A stretch of DNA of 51,043 bases, from positions 1 through 51,043 of the forward strand of contig NZ_VDFY01000186.1 in assembly GCF_006228125.1 (NCBI RefSeq), in the 5' to 3' direction. A program made the translations under genes and the position numbers. This document shows positions 1 through 7,827 of the stretch, in pieces; positions within the stretch are counted from its first letter, which is position 1; each line of letters starts with the position of its first letter. Source of the DNA: Micromonospora orduensis (GTDB lineage Bacteria; Actinomycetota; Actinomycetes; Mycobacteriales; Micromonosporaceae). The notes beneath the pieces were generated by a model. That model had not been told where the DNA came from, made no database searches, and saw nothing but the letters and a program-made list of their open reading frames with translations.

Positions 1-2376
1 CAACGCGGTGGGCGTCGGCCCCGGGGGTACGCCGCCCGCCGCGTTGCCGCCACTCCAGGTGTACGCCCCGGTGGTGGCCGTCTTGCCGGCGCCCACGGTG
101 AGCGTGGTGCCGTTGGAGAACGTCACCGTGACCGGCGACGCGGTCGGGTTCGACGCCACGTAGGTACGCGCTCCGTTGCGCGAGAAGACCGCCGACAACG
201 GGTGGTTGCCGGTGACCGTCGTGTCGACGGTGCCCAGCGCCGCGAGGTTGCGGATCCAGTGGAAGGTGTGCGCCCGGCTCTCGCCCTCCTCGGGTGTGTA
301 GCCCGGGTTCGCCCGCAGGTTCGCCAGTGCCGCGTCCGCGTCGCCGAGGGCCTGGAACTGCCAGAGGATGTCCTGCCACACCGTCGGTTGTCCGCCGTTG
401 TTGCGGACCAGTTCGGCGTAGTTGGTGCGGACGTACGCCGGGTTGTTGCCGAGGTAGAGGTGTCCGCCGGTGACGGGCAGCAGGTTGATGCCCTGGATCA
501 TTTCCGGTTCGGCGCTGAACCAGGTGGCGTACGCGCCACCGTCACCCCAGACCATGCCGACCGTGGAGTGCCCGAAGGCGGCGGGGAAGTTCTGGTCGCT
601 GACGTCGAACCAGTACTCCTGGATGGCGGCGGCCTGGGTGGTGTAGAGGAAGATGCCGGCGTCGCGGACGGCGGTGTCGCCGGTGACCTGCCCCCACTGG
701 ATCAGGGCGTTGGCGAAGTTCATCCCCTCGGACGAGGACTCCTGGTTGTTGCCGGAACCGAACGAGCCGTGCCCGGACGCCCAGTCGTGCCCGGCGTAGA
801 TGTCGAAGTCCCGCAGGTAGGGAAAGCGGGTGTCGTCGCGCCGGTAGTTGTTGGCGTCGCGGATCAGCAGGTCCACCATGCCGCCGTAGCGGCTGGTGGT
901 GGCCCACGTCGGGTCGAACTTGGCAAGCGTCGCGGCGGCGGCGATGTAGTAGCCGTAGTGGAAGTGGTGGTCGTTGAGTTCCTGGTCGGAGCCGTACGAC
1001 GCCGGGTAGCCGATCAGGGTGCCCCAGTTGTTGTCGTAGTAGAAGACCCGGCTGGTCTTGCCGCTGGAAGCGGTGAACCAGTCGGTGAGCGTGCTGCGGA
1101 TGGCGTTCAGCGCGCTGTCGCGTGTCGTGGTGTCGTTGACCAGGTCGGCGATCTCGGCGATCCGCGCGGCCCGGCCGAGTCCCTTGCCGGTCCAGTACGT
1201 GTCGCCGCCGCGCTGGTCCATCGGGTTGGCGCGGACGGCGGCCAGTTGGCTGGTGAGGCTCGCCAGGTCGCTTCCGCTGCCGTCGCCGACGGCGGGCAGC
1301 TCCGGCAGGACACCCTGGAACTTCATGGCGGTACGGAACTGGTTGACGCCGGTGAGCACCTTCATCCGGCCGCGCGCCGACGGGTAGGTCGGCGTGATCG
1401 CGGTGGACCCGCTCAGCGACTTCCACTGGTGCGGGTAGAGGCTGACCACCGTCTGCGTCGCGGTGCCCTCCCGGGCGGTGGTGGTGAACGTGTACGTGGT
1501 GGTCAGGCCGCTGGTCGCCGGGTTGTAGGCGTAGGAGACCTGGGTGCCGGTGACGTGGGCGTGCGCGTACCGGCCGTAGGTGGCGGCCAGGTCGGCGCGC
1601 TCGGTGGCGCTCGACGTCGGCGGCAGGAGAGCGACCGAGAAGTACCCCCGACCGGCCAGGGTGGACGTGATCCGGCCGGACGCCACGGTCCAGCTGGCGC
1701 CGCTCGGCGCGTACCCGACGTAGTCGTGGCCATTGACCCGGAATCCGATGGTCGCGCCACTGTTGGACCAGACCTCGGGGGTGCCGGCGGTGCTGATCTG
1801 CGCGTTCCCGCCGGTGGTCTGGAAGTACGCGAAGGGCAGCCCGTGGCCGATGGTGGCGCGCATGGTGCGAGTGCCGTCACTCCAGTACGGGCTGACGGTC
1901 CAGTCGGTCCAGCCGTCGACCTTGACCACTGGTGCGCCGAGGCCGGCCACGCCGACCCGGATGTCCTGGACGTACGGGTAGTGGAATTCGCCGACGCCGG
2001 TCGCGGTGCCGCTGATGGCCGGTGTGGAGTTGGCGGAGAAGCCGAGGCCGTCGGTGTAGGTGTCGTACGAGATCGGGTGGGCGTGCAGGGGCTCGCTGAA
2101 GGAGCAGTCGGTGCGCTTGAACAGCAGCGAGGACCACCAGTCGTTGGTGGGGACCGCGCCGGCGGGGGCGTTGGCGGTGACGAACTGCCGGGGGTTGGTG
2201 GACATCGGCCCGCAGCCCGTGGGCAGCGGCCCGACCGGGGTGGTGGTGTAGCTGCCGGCGCCGACGGGGGCCGCCGCTGCGGGACCGGTGACGGGGATGG
2301 CCAGGCCGCCGACGACAAGCGCCAGGGCGGTCGTGACGGCCAGGATCCATCGGCGGTGGGGGACGGGAGGTTTCAT
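1..2376 (-). CDS. Secreted GH81 endo-beta-1,3-glucanase (3' end beyond window)
   Basis: Glycoside hydrolase family 81 enzyme, predicted to cleave beta-1,3-glucan (laminarin, fungal wall glucan) outside the cell. An N-terminal signal peptide (MKPPVPHRRWILAVTTALAL, ending near the AAAAP stretch) is followed by the family body. The diagnostic segment NDHHFHYGYY lies near residue 465 and GNNQESSSEGMNF near 545. In characterised GH81 enzymes these stretches hold the general acid Asp and the general base Glu. After about residue 780 a Gly/Pro/Thr-rich linker starts (GGVPPGPTPT) and the frame stays open to base 1, so a carbohydrate-binding module probably follows outside the window. The ATG is supported by GGAGG about 5 bases upstream. 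An 18-bp perfect palindrome 74 bases upstream of the start suggests LacI-type control. Family assignment is confident; exact substrate is inferred. Confidence 0.93.
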   Translation of the reverse strand, partial: MKPPVPHRRWILAVTTALALVVGGLAIPVTGPAAAAPVGAGSYTTTPVGPLPTGCGPMSTNPRQFVTANAPAGAVPTNDWWSSLLFKRTDCSFSEPLHAHPISYDTYTDGLGFSANSTPAISGTATGVGEFHYPYVQDIRVGVAGLGAPVVKVDGWTDWTVSPYWSDGTRTMRATIGHGLPFAYFQTTGGNAQISTAGTPEVWSNSGATIGFRVNGHDYVGYAPSGASWTVASGRITSTLAGRGYFSVALLPPTSSATERADLAATYGRYAHAHVTGTQVSYAYNPATSGLTTTYTFTTTAREGTATQTVVSLYPHQWKSLSGSTAITPTYPSARGRMKVLTGVNQFRTAMKFQGVLPELPAVGDGSGSDLASLTSQLAAVRANPMDQRGGDTYWTGKGLGRAARIAEIADLVNDTTTRDSALNAIRSTLTDWFTASSGKTSRVFYYDNNWGTLIGYPASYGSDQELNDHHFHYGYYIAAAATLAKFDPTWATTSRYGGMVDLLIRDANNYRRDDTRFPYLRDFDIYAGHDWASGHGSFGSGNNQESSSEGMNFANALIQWGQVTGDTAVRDAGIFLYTTQAAAIQEYWFDVSDQNFPAAFGHSTVGMVWGDGGAYATWFSAEPEMIQGINLLPVTGGHLYLGNNPAYVRTNYAELVRNNGGQPTVWQDILWQFQALGDADAALANLRANPGYTPEEGESRAHTFHWIRNLAALGTVDTTVTGNHPLSAVFSRNGARTYVASNPTASPVTVTFSNGTTLTVGAGKTATTGAYTWSGGNAAGGVPPGPTPTAL

Positions 2377-2449
2377 GGTGCCTCCATCGCGCGCCGGCGC
2401 CGGCGGGGGCCGGCCCGACGCCTTCGTCTTAATTGAGGAGAAGGTCTGC

Positions 2450-2467
2450 TGAGAGAGCGCTCTCTCA
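2450..2467. promoter_or_regulatory. LacI-type operator upstream of GH81 gene
   Basis: TGAGAGAGCGCTCTCTCA is a perfect 18-bp palindrome with the central CG typical of LacI/CebR-family operators. It sits 74 bp upstream of the GH81 start codon and differs clearly from the arabinose-locus operators (TGTTANCGNTAACA), so another regulator is expected. No regulator of this kind is encoded beside it in the window. Confidence 0.65.
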
Positions 2468-2582
2468 TCGGGCACGGTAATCGAACGCCGAGATTCTCGT
2501 CAATGTGTCCGGCTGGTTGCGTGCTGATGTCGCGATTTGCCGCCGGCCGGGCTGACCCGAACCCAGGGCCGGACGCGCGCCG

Positions 2583-3902
2583 TCAGGTCAGGTCGTACCA
2601 GCGGGCCCACTCGTCGGCCACGGCGACCCGAACCGGGTCGGGGTCCGCCCAACTCCAGTTGGGGTGGGCCCGGTTGGTGAGAAGGACGAGCACGAGCCTG
2701 CGGTCGGGGTCGACCACCAGGGAGGTGCCTGTGAAACCGGTGTGCCCGAAGGTGGTCGGACGACTGATCCGGCCCATGAACCAGGGCTGGTTGAGCACCA
2801 CGCCGAGGCCGTGGTCGCTGGTGCGATCCGGACGCTCGGCGTCGACCGCGGGCAGACCGGCGTTGGCGTTTGTCAGCATCAGCCGTACGGTGCTCTCGGC
2901 CAGGACCCGTTGCCCGCCGTGAACGCCGCCGTCGAGCAGGAGCCGACCGATGACGGCGACCTCCTGCGCGGTGCTGAAGACGCCGGCGTGCCCGGCGACG
3001 CCGCCGAGGTGGTTGGCGACGTCGTCGTGGACGACCCCGCGCAGCAGCCCACGGGAGGAGCGGGCGTCGGTGGCGACCATCCGGGCCGCGCGCTCGGCGC
3101 TGCCGATCCAGGTGTTCGGGGTGAAGCCGGTCCACCGCAGACCGAGCGGGTCGGTCAGATTGGTCTTCAGTGCCTGGTCGAGGGTCTGGCCGGTGACCTT
3201 CTCGACGAGCTTGCCGGCGACCATCAGACCGACGCTTGAGTAACGGAACACGCGCCCCGGCACGGCGCCCGAGACCAGTGGAGTGGCAAGCACCGCCCTC
3301 CACCTCGCGTCCAGGGTGCCCGAACCGGTGCCGCTGGCGCCCACCGGCAGACCGCTCGTGTGCGCCAGCAGCATCGCCACGGTGACTGCCGACTTGCCGG
3401 TGCCGGTGAAGTCCGGCAGATAGCGCACCACAGGCGCGTCCAGGTCGAGGCGACCCGTCTCCACCTGCTGCAACACGAGGATCGCGGTGTAGACCTTCGT
3501 GATCGACGCCAGGTCGAAGATCGAGTCGGGGCGCATCGGGACACGCTGCGCCGCTGGCAGGAGCACCGGTCCCGCGTCGAAACGCAGGGCCTCACCCACC
3601 GTGACCCGCGCGCTCGTCTGCCCATCGGTGCTGATCAGCGCCACCGCGCCCGCGTACGACGGGTGCGCGGGATTCTCGGCCGTCGGTTCCAGGTGGTCGG
3701 TGAGCAGGCGGGTCAGCCGCTTGCTGAGCGTTGTCGTCGTAGGGCCCGGGGAAATGGTGCCGGCGGCACCGCCCCGGCCGGCGTCCACGGACGCGGGCTG
3801 CCGCGAACCCGGCTGTTCCGCCGGGTGCGTCGCCTGGCGGCCGGTGAGTGCCGCGGCGGCGGACAGGCCGAGACCGAGCAGCGAACGACGATTGAAGCGC
3901 AC
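2583..3902 (-). CDS. Tat-exported serine hydrolase (class C beta-lactamase/esterase fold)
   Basis: Beta-lactamase-family serine hydrolase of 439 residues. The GTG start at 3902 gives an N terminus NRRSLLGLGLSAAAALTG that looks like a twin-arginine signal; longer versions starting upstream would bury it, so this start is preferred. The catalytic SxxK motif is SITK at about residues 133-136 (context FDLASITKVYTAI). A Tyr-Ser motif (RYSSVGLMVAGKL) takes the place of YxN, and HTGFTGTS near the C terminus corresponds to the K/H-T-G motif. The family includes D-Ala-D-Ala carboxypeptidases, esterases and EstB-like enzymes; true beta-lactamase activity is not implied. It lies 66 bp downstream of the PIG-L gene on the same strand, so co-transcription is possible. 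Confidence 0.88.
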   Translation of the reverse strand: MRFNRRSLLGLGLSAAAALTGRQATHPAEQPGSRQPASVDAGRGGAAGTISPGPTTTTLSKRLTRLLTDHLEPTAENPAHPSYAGAVALISTDGQTSARVTVGEALRFDAGPVLLPAAQRVPMRPDSIFDLASITKVYTAILVLQQVETGRLDLDAPVVRYLPDFTGTGKSAVTVAMLLAHTSGLPVGASGTGSGTLDARWRAVLATPLVSGAVPGRVFRYSSVGLMVAGKLVEKVTGQTLDQALKTNLTDPLGLRWTGFTPNTWIGSAERAARMVATDARSSRGLLRGVVHDDVANHLGGVAGHAGVFSTAQEVAVIGRLLLDGGVHGGQRVLAESTVRLMLTNANAGLPAVDAERPDRTSDHGLGVVLNQPWFMGRISRPTTFGHTGFTGTSLVVDPDRRLVLVLLTNRAHPNWSWADPDPVRVAVADEWARWYDLT

Positions 3903-3968
3903 GGGGGGATCATGCCAGCCGGCCGGGCGTGTCGACAGGTGTCGACACGCCACGACTGCCGGACGAGG

Positions 3969-4790
3969 TCAGCGGAGACCGGCGAACAGATCGTCCTCCG
4001 GCAGCGGCGCGGCGGTGCTGTCCCGAACCCGGACGAACGTCTCCAGGCCCATCAGCTCGGTGAACCGCTCCCGGCCCAGCTGGAGGAAGAAGATGTTCTC
4101 GGTCTGGCTGGCGTGCGTGGCCAGGGCGTCGAACTTCTGCCCGCCGTACGCCCGGGTGTCCACCCAGGTGGAGATCTCCTCGTCGGGCAGGCCCAGCTGC
4201 GGCTGTGACTCGTCCGGCTCGGCCCACTCGACGCCCATCTCCTGCATGATCTTGCCGAACTCCGCGAACGCCGTACGCGGCACCGTGGTCCAGTACGCCT
4301 TCGCGGGGATGTCGGTCTTCGCGACGGCCGCCATCGTGATCCGGTGGGCCTGGATGTGGTCCGGGTGGCCGTAGAAGCCGTTCTCGTCGTAGGTGACCAC
4401 GACGTCCGGGCGGTACCGCCGGATCAGCTCCGCCAACCGGTCCGCCGCCTCGTCCACCGGAGTGGTCCAGAACGCGCCGGGGAGGTCGTTGGTCGGCCAC
4501 CCCATCATCCCGGAGTCGGCGTACCCGAGGGTCTCCAGGTGGGTGACCCTCAGCGCCGCGCAGCTGGCCTCCAGCTCGGCCTGGCGCATCGCCACGACGG
4601 CCGCCGGGTCGTGCCCCGGGTCGCCGGGCTTGACCCCGCCCGGACCGTCACCGCACCGCCCGTCGGTGCAGGTCACGAGCACGGTCGTGACCCCCTCAGC
4701 CGCGTAGCGGGCCAGGACGCCGCCGGTGCTGGTCGCCTCGTCGTCGGGGTGGGCGTGCACCGCCATCAGGGTCAGGGATCGTTCAGCCAT
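3969..4790 (-). CDS. PIG-L family deacetylase, mycothiol conjugate amidase (Mca)-like
   Basis: Zinc-dependent amidase/deacetylase of the PIG-L (LmbE) family, 273 residues. The zinc-binding motif AHPDDE is at residues 13-18, and the second metal/catalytic segment YDENGFYGHPDHIQAH lies mid-protein. Its order of motifs and the C-terminal LFAGLR resemble Mca, the enzyme that cleaves mycothiol S-conjugates during detoxification, more than MshB. Mycothiol is the actinobacterial thiol, so this is also a taxonomic hint. The ATG start sits in a clean context. Which mycothiol enzyme this is, or whether it acts on another N-acetylglucosaminyl substrate, cannot be settled from sequence reading alone. Confidence 0.85.
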   Translation of the reverse strand: MAERSLTLMAVHAHPDDEATSTGGVLARYAAEGVTTVLVTCTDGRCGDGPGGVKPGDPGHDPAAVVAMRQAELEASCAALRVTHLETLGYADSGMMGWPTNDLPGAFWTTPVDEAADRLAELIRRYRPDVVVTYDENGFYGHPDHIQAHRITMAAVAKTDIPAKAYWTTVPRTAFAEFGKIMQEMGVEWAEPDESQPQLGLPDEEISTWVDTRAYGGQKFDALATHASQTENIFFLQLGRERFTELMGLETFVRVRDSTAAPLPEDDLFAGLR

Positions 4791-4876
4791 GCCGTCAGCC
4801 TACGAGGACCGGCGTGGATCGGTGGTGACCCGCACCACGGCGCCGGGAGAGCCGATCCAGGTCGTCGGTCGCGCCC

Positions 4877-5167
4877 ATGCTGGCCACCGGGTGGTCGTCC
4901 CGTACCTTCGACCGCAGCGCGGCGGCCCTGGACAACCCCGACCACGTCGACATCGTGATCGCGGCGAAGCCGACGATCACGGTGCCCAGCATCTCGCTGG
5001 AGGGCGACGCCAACGGCGCTCCCCACCTCGACCCCAGCGTGTACGCCAAGCAGTTCACCGGCCGGTACGAGCACCGGACCGTCGGTGGCGGTGTCGGGCA
5101 CAACCTGCCCCAGGAGGCACCCCGTGCCTTCGCCGAGGCCGTGCTCGACGTCTGCGCTCAACGCTGA
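4877..5167 (+). pseudogene. Remnant of an alpha/beta hydrolase (C-terminal part with internal deletion)
   Basis: A 96-codon frame ends with a segment typical of the C terminus of alpha/beta hydrolases: ITVPSISLEGDANGAPHLDP, then YEHRTVGGGVGHNLPQEAP. It carries the late Asp and the catalytic His (GVGHN). The preceding piece, DNPDHVDIVI, normally belongs further upstream in the same protein and is here joined directly to AAKPTITVP, so the intervening segment seems deleted. The nucleophile region is absent. No ribosome binding site is convincing. It is best read as a decaying gene fragment; its stop codon overlaps the end of the convergent prfH gene by about 10 bases. Confidence 0.65.
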
Positions 5168-5778
5168 GCCCTCGGACGTTCCACGCGGACCGGGTCGCCG
5201 CGGACCAGCTCGTCGTGCACCCGCCAGCGGGCGGTGCGTACCGCGCGCCGCGCCGCGTCGGCACCCTCCTCGACGCGCTGACGCAGCAGACGCAACGCGA
5301 TGCGACGGTTCAGGTTGAACTGCCGCTCCGCGTCCACCACCAGGACGATGCCCGACGGCCGGTGGGTCGCCCGTACCGCGGTGCTGGCCTTGTTCCGGTG
5401 CTGACCGCCCGGCCCGCCGGTACGGCAGCCGACGATGTCGACGTCCGACTCCGCGAACGGCGTGGGCGGGGCGTCGCCGTGGGGCGGCCGCGCGGTGACG
5501 TACCAGTTCTTCCGGCCGGTGCCCGCCCGGTACGGGCTGGGTGCCTGCCAGCACAGGGTGCCGGTCCACGAGGCGGCGAACGCCTCCGCGTCCCCGCCGG
5601 CGATCCGGATCAGCACCGACCGGTAGGTGCCGGGCCGCTCACCCGGCACGGCCTGGACCTGCTGGACCGTCAACCCCTGACGGCCGGCGTCACCAGTGAG
5701 GCGGTGCAGCAGCCGGCCCACCGCCCAGGCGCACTCCTGCGGGCCACGACCGGCGGACAGCAGCAGGTACGTGCTCAC
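5158..5778 (-). CDS. prfH: Peptide chain release factor homologue PrfH
   Basis: Codon-independent release factor homologue of 206 residues. It has the catalytic GGQ loop (GGPGGQHRNKASTAVRATH, GGQ at residues 124-126) but no stop-codon recognition domains, as in PrfH. The GTG start overlaps the stop of the upstream rtcB gene in a GTGA arrangement, so the two are translationally coupled. In E. coli, PrfH is paired with RtcB2 and is known to release nascent peptide from ribosomes damaged in the decoding centre so that the RNA ligase can reseal the 16S rRNA. The same role is inferred here from gene pairing and domain content. A generic RF-1 domain protein of the ArfB type is the main alternative. 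Confidence 0.88.
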   Translation of the reverse strand: MSTYLLLSAGRGPQECAWAVGRLLHRLTGDAGRQGLTVQQVQAVPGERPGTYRSVLIRIAGGDAEAFAASWTGTLCWQAPSPYRAGTGRKNWYVTARPPHGDAPPTPFAESDVDIVGCRTGGPGGQHRNKASTAVRATHRPSGIVLVVDAERQFNLNRRIALRLLRQRVEEGADAARRAVRTARWRVHDELVRGDPVRVERPRAQR

Positions 5779-6941
5779 GACCGGCCCCGCCCGTGCCGCC
5801 GGTCCCGCCGCCCGGTGCGGGACGCCGACCCGAGATCCGGCGTCTTGTAGGTCACCAGGGGCGTCGTGTTGACCACCGGCGTGGCCAGACCGTGCGCGAC
5901 GAGGTCCGCGACCACCTGCTCGATGCGCTTGTACGCCGTCGGCGCCTCCTCGAACAGCAGTTGCCGATCGCCGCAGACCACCACCGAGCCCACCGGCGTA
6001 CGACGCAGCTCCTCGACCGTGTGCTTGGCCCGGCCTCGGCGTAGGGCGTCGGCGCGCGACATCTTGCGACCCGCGCCGTGCGCCACCGAGTGGTTGGCGT
6101 CCGCTCCGGCGTGGGCGGCCACGAGACAGGAGGCGGTGCCCCGCGTACCGGCGATGAGCACGTCCCGGCCGTCACCCGGAGCCGCGCCCTTGCGGTGCAG
6201 GTAGACCCCGTCGTGAACCTCGACCAGGTTGTGGCACTGGTCGACGATCGGTTCGGTCGGCTCGACCCCCAACGCGTACGCGACCCGCGCCGCGAGCACC
6301 CGGCGGTTGAGCGAACCCCACCGCACGGCGGCGTCGTGCAGCGCCAGGTAGGCCTCGGGGTCAACGGCCCGGCCGGCGCCGTGGACCTCGGTGTGCGCCC
6401 GCAGGATCCGCTCGCCCAACCCGCGCGAACCACTGTGGACGACAAGCACGAGCGCGCCGCTGTCGAGCCCGAGACGGCTCGCGTGCCCCGCGTCGAGGAC
6501 GGTGTCGACGCGCGCCAGTTCGACGAAGTGGTTGCCCCGGCCGACCGTACCCAGCCCGTCGAGGTGGCCGGCGGGGATCTCCGCCGGCACGACGGCCCAG
6601 GCCGGGTCGTCGGCGTCCCGCTCCGGGTCCAGCGCGCGGTCGAGGTCGGGGAACCGGGTGGCGAGGCGTTCGGGTACGGCACGCCTGAGCCGGACGGGGA
6701 ACACGGCGATGCCGCATCCGATGTCGGAGCCGACCAGATGCGGGTACAGCACCGTCGACGCCATGGCGGCGCCGATGGGGGCGCCCTTGCCGGGGTGCAG
6801 GTCCGGCATCGCGGCGACGTGGAGCATGCCGTCGAGGGCGGCGACCTGCTGACACTGCGCGAGCGCGTCGGACTCGATCCAGCTCGCGGGCGAGGCGAAG
6901 ACGGTGACGGTGGCGGGCGTGCGGGAGTACACCTGGGACAA
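5775..6941 (-). CDS. rtcB: RtcB-family RNA ligase (RtcB2-like)
   Basis: GTP- and Mn-dependent RNA ligase that joins 2',3'-cyclic phosphate or 3'-phosphate and 5'-hydroxyl RNA ends. Metal and nucleotide motifs are intact: PDLHPGKGAPIG (47-58), GSDIGCGI with the metal Cys at 76, GRGNHFVEL (135-142), VVHSGSRGLG with His169, CHNLVEVHDG with His237, and SVAHGAGRKMSR, whose His288 should carry the GMP adduct. At 388 residues it is compact, like the RtcB2 group paired with PrfH, and it overlaps prfH downstream. The first codon is uncertain: TTG at 6941 is used here, but GTG at 6932 or a later start before FASPASWIE is possible because no strong Shine-Dalgarno sequence is visible. Confidence 0.92.
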   Translation of the reverse strand: MSQVYSRTPATVTVFASPASWIESDALAQCQQVAALDGMLHVAAMPDLHPGKGAPIGAAMASTVLYPHLVGSDIGCGIAVFPVRLRRAVPERLATRFPDLDRALDPERDADDPAWAVVPAEIPAGHLDGLGTVGRGNHFVELARVDTVLDAGHASRLGLDSGALVLVVHSGSRGLGERILRAHTEVHGAGRAVDPEAYLALHDAAVRWGSLNRRVLAARVAYALGVEPTEPIVDQCHNLVEVHDGVYLHRKGAAPGDGRDVLIAGTRGTASCLVAAHAGADANHSVAHGAGRKMSRADALRRGRAKHTVEELRRTPVGSVVVCGDRQLLFEEAPTAYKRIEQVVADLVAHGLATPVVNTTPLVTYKTPDLGSASRTGRRDRRHGRGRS

Positions 6942-7104
6942 GGGGTGCTCACTTCTCGGGACGAGCGGACGGACGGCGGCGCGGCCCGGGAGTCGTCACC
7001 GGGGCGCGAGCGGGGGTGTGTCCGTCAGTACGTCATGGGTGCCACTCTCGCGGAATCCGCCCGCACCCGGCAAGCGAGTTTTCCTCGCGGCATACGCTGC
7101 CGCG

Positions 7105-7644
7105 ATGAGCGCACCGCGACGCATCCTGGTCTACGGGGTGTACGGCGCCGGCAAGTCGACCCTCGCCGCGCGCCTGGCAGAGCACCTCGCGGTGCCCTGG
7201 TATCCGGTGGACGACCTGCTGTGGCAGCCGGGCTGGGTCGAGGTGCCGGTCGCGCAGCAGCGCAGTCGCATCGAGGAGATCTGCCGACGGGACCGTTGGA
7301 TCATCGACGGGGCGTACCACGGCTGGCGGGATGTACCGCTGGCCCGCGCCGACCTGGTGGTCGGCCTGGACTACCCGCGGTGGCGTTCGTTCTGGCAGCT
7401 GCTGCGCCGTACCGTGCGACGTCTGGTGACGCGCGAGGTGATCTGCAACGGCAACCGTGAGTCGCTGGGCAGCGTGCTGTCGCACGACTCGATCCTGATC
7501 TGGCACATCGCCGCGTTCGGCCGGGTTAGGCGACGGATGCGGGCCTGGCGGGACGACCCGTCGGTGCCCCCGGTGCTGCTGTTCGACTCACCGGCGGCCC
7601 TCGACGACTGGCTGGCCAGCCTGCCCCGGCCGGACTCCGTCTAG
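7105..7644 (+). CDS. Small P-loop kinase, adenylate kinase/FlaR-like
   Basis: Nucleoside/nucleotide kinase-like protein of 179 residues with a Walker A motif GVYGAGKST at residues 10-18. The following acceptor region (VDDLLWQPGWVEVP, then WIIDGAYHGWRDVPLARADLVVGLDYPRW) is typical of the 'DNA topology modulation protein' FlaR-like/adenylate kinase-related family. The true substrate of this family is poorly established. The ATG at 7105 is chosen because longer starts add unrelated residues. A TACGCT hexamer ends 6 bases before the ATG, compatible with leaderless transcription. It is divergent from rtcB and convergent with the collagen-like gene. Confidence 0.8.
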   Translation: MSAPRRILVYGVYGAGKSTLAARLAEHLAVPWYPVDDLLWQPGWVEVPVAQQRSRIEEICRRDRWIIDGAYHGWRDVPLARADLVVGLDYPRWRSFWQLLRRTVRRLVTREVICNGNRESLGSVLSHDSILIWHIAAFGRVRRRMRAWRDDPSVPPVLLFDSPAALDDWLASLPRPDSV

Positions 7645-7740
7645 GGCCCGGTACGAGCGCCTCCGCGACTCGACGCCTCTCCTGCTCGACCAGGTCCGGG
7701 CCCTCGGAAGCCAGCGAACCGCTGATCGACGAGGCACCTC

Positions 7741-7780
7741 CACCATCGGCCCGCTCCCTGCTGAAAGCGGGCCGATGGTG
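7741..7780. terminator. Stem-loop between convergent genes
   Basis: CACCATCGGCCCGCT (7741-7755) pairs perfectly with AGCGGGCCGATGGTG (7766-7780) around a 10-base loop. It lies between the 3' ends of the kinase gene and the collagen-like gene and could stop transcription from either side. There is no U tract, as is common in actinomycetes. Confidence 0.6.
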
Positions 7781-7793
7781 GACCGTCCCGGAC

Positions 7794-7822
7794 GGCCCGG
7801 CCGGTGGGTCACCGGCCGGGCC
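7794..7822 (-). terminator. Terminator hairpin of the DUF3494-collagen gene
   Basis: GGCCCGGCCGGTG (7794-7806) and CACCGGCCGGGCC (7810-7822) form a perfect 13-bp stem with a 3-base loop, ending 6 bases beyond the stop of the minus-strand gene. Confidence 0.65.
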
Positions 7823-7827
7823 ACCAC

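Noticed and set aside
202..2436. Long plus-strand open frame of 744 codons opposite the GH81 gene
   Set aside because: Its product is low-complexity Val/Gly/Arg-rich and lies antisense to a clear GH81 gene. High GC content makes such shadow frames common.
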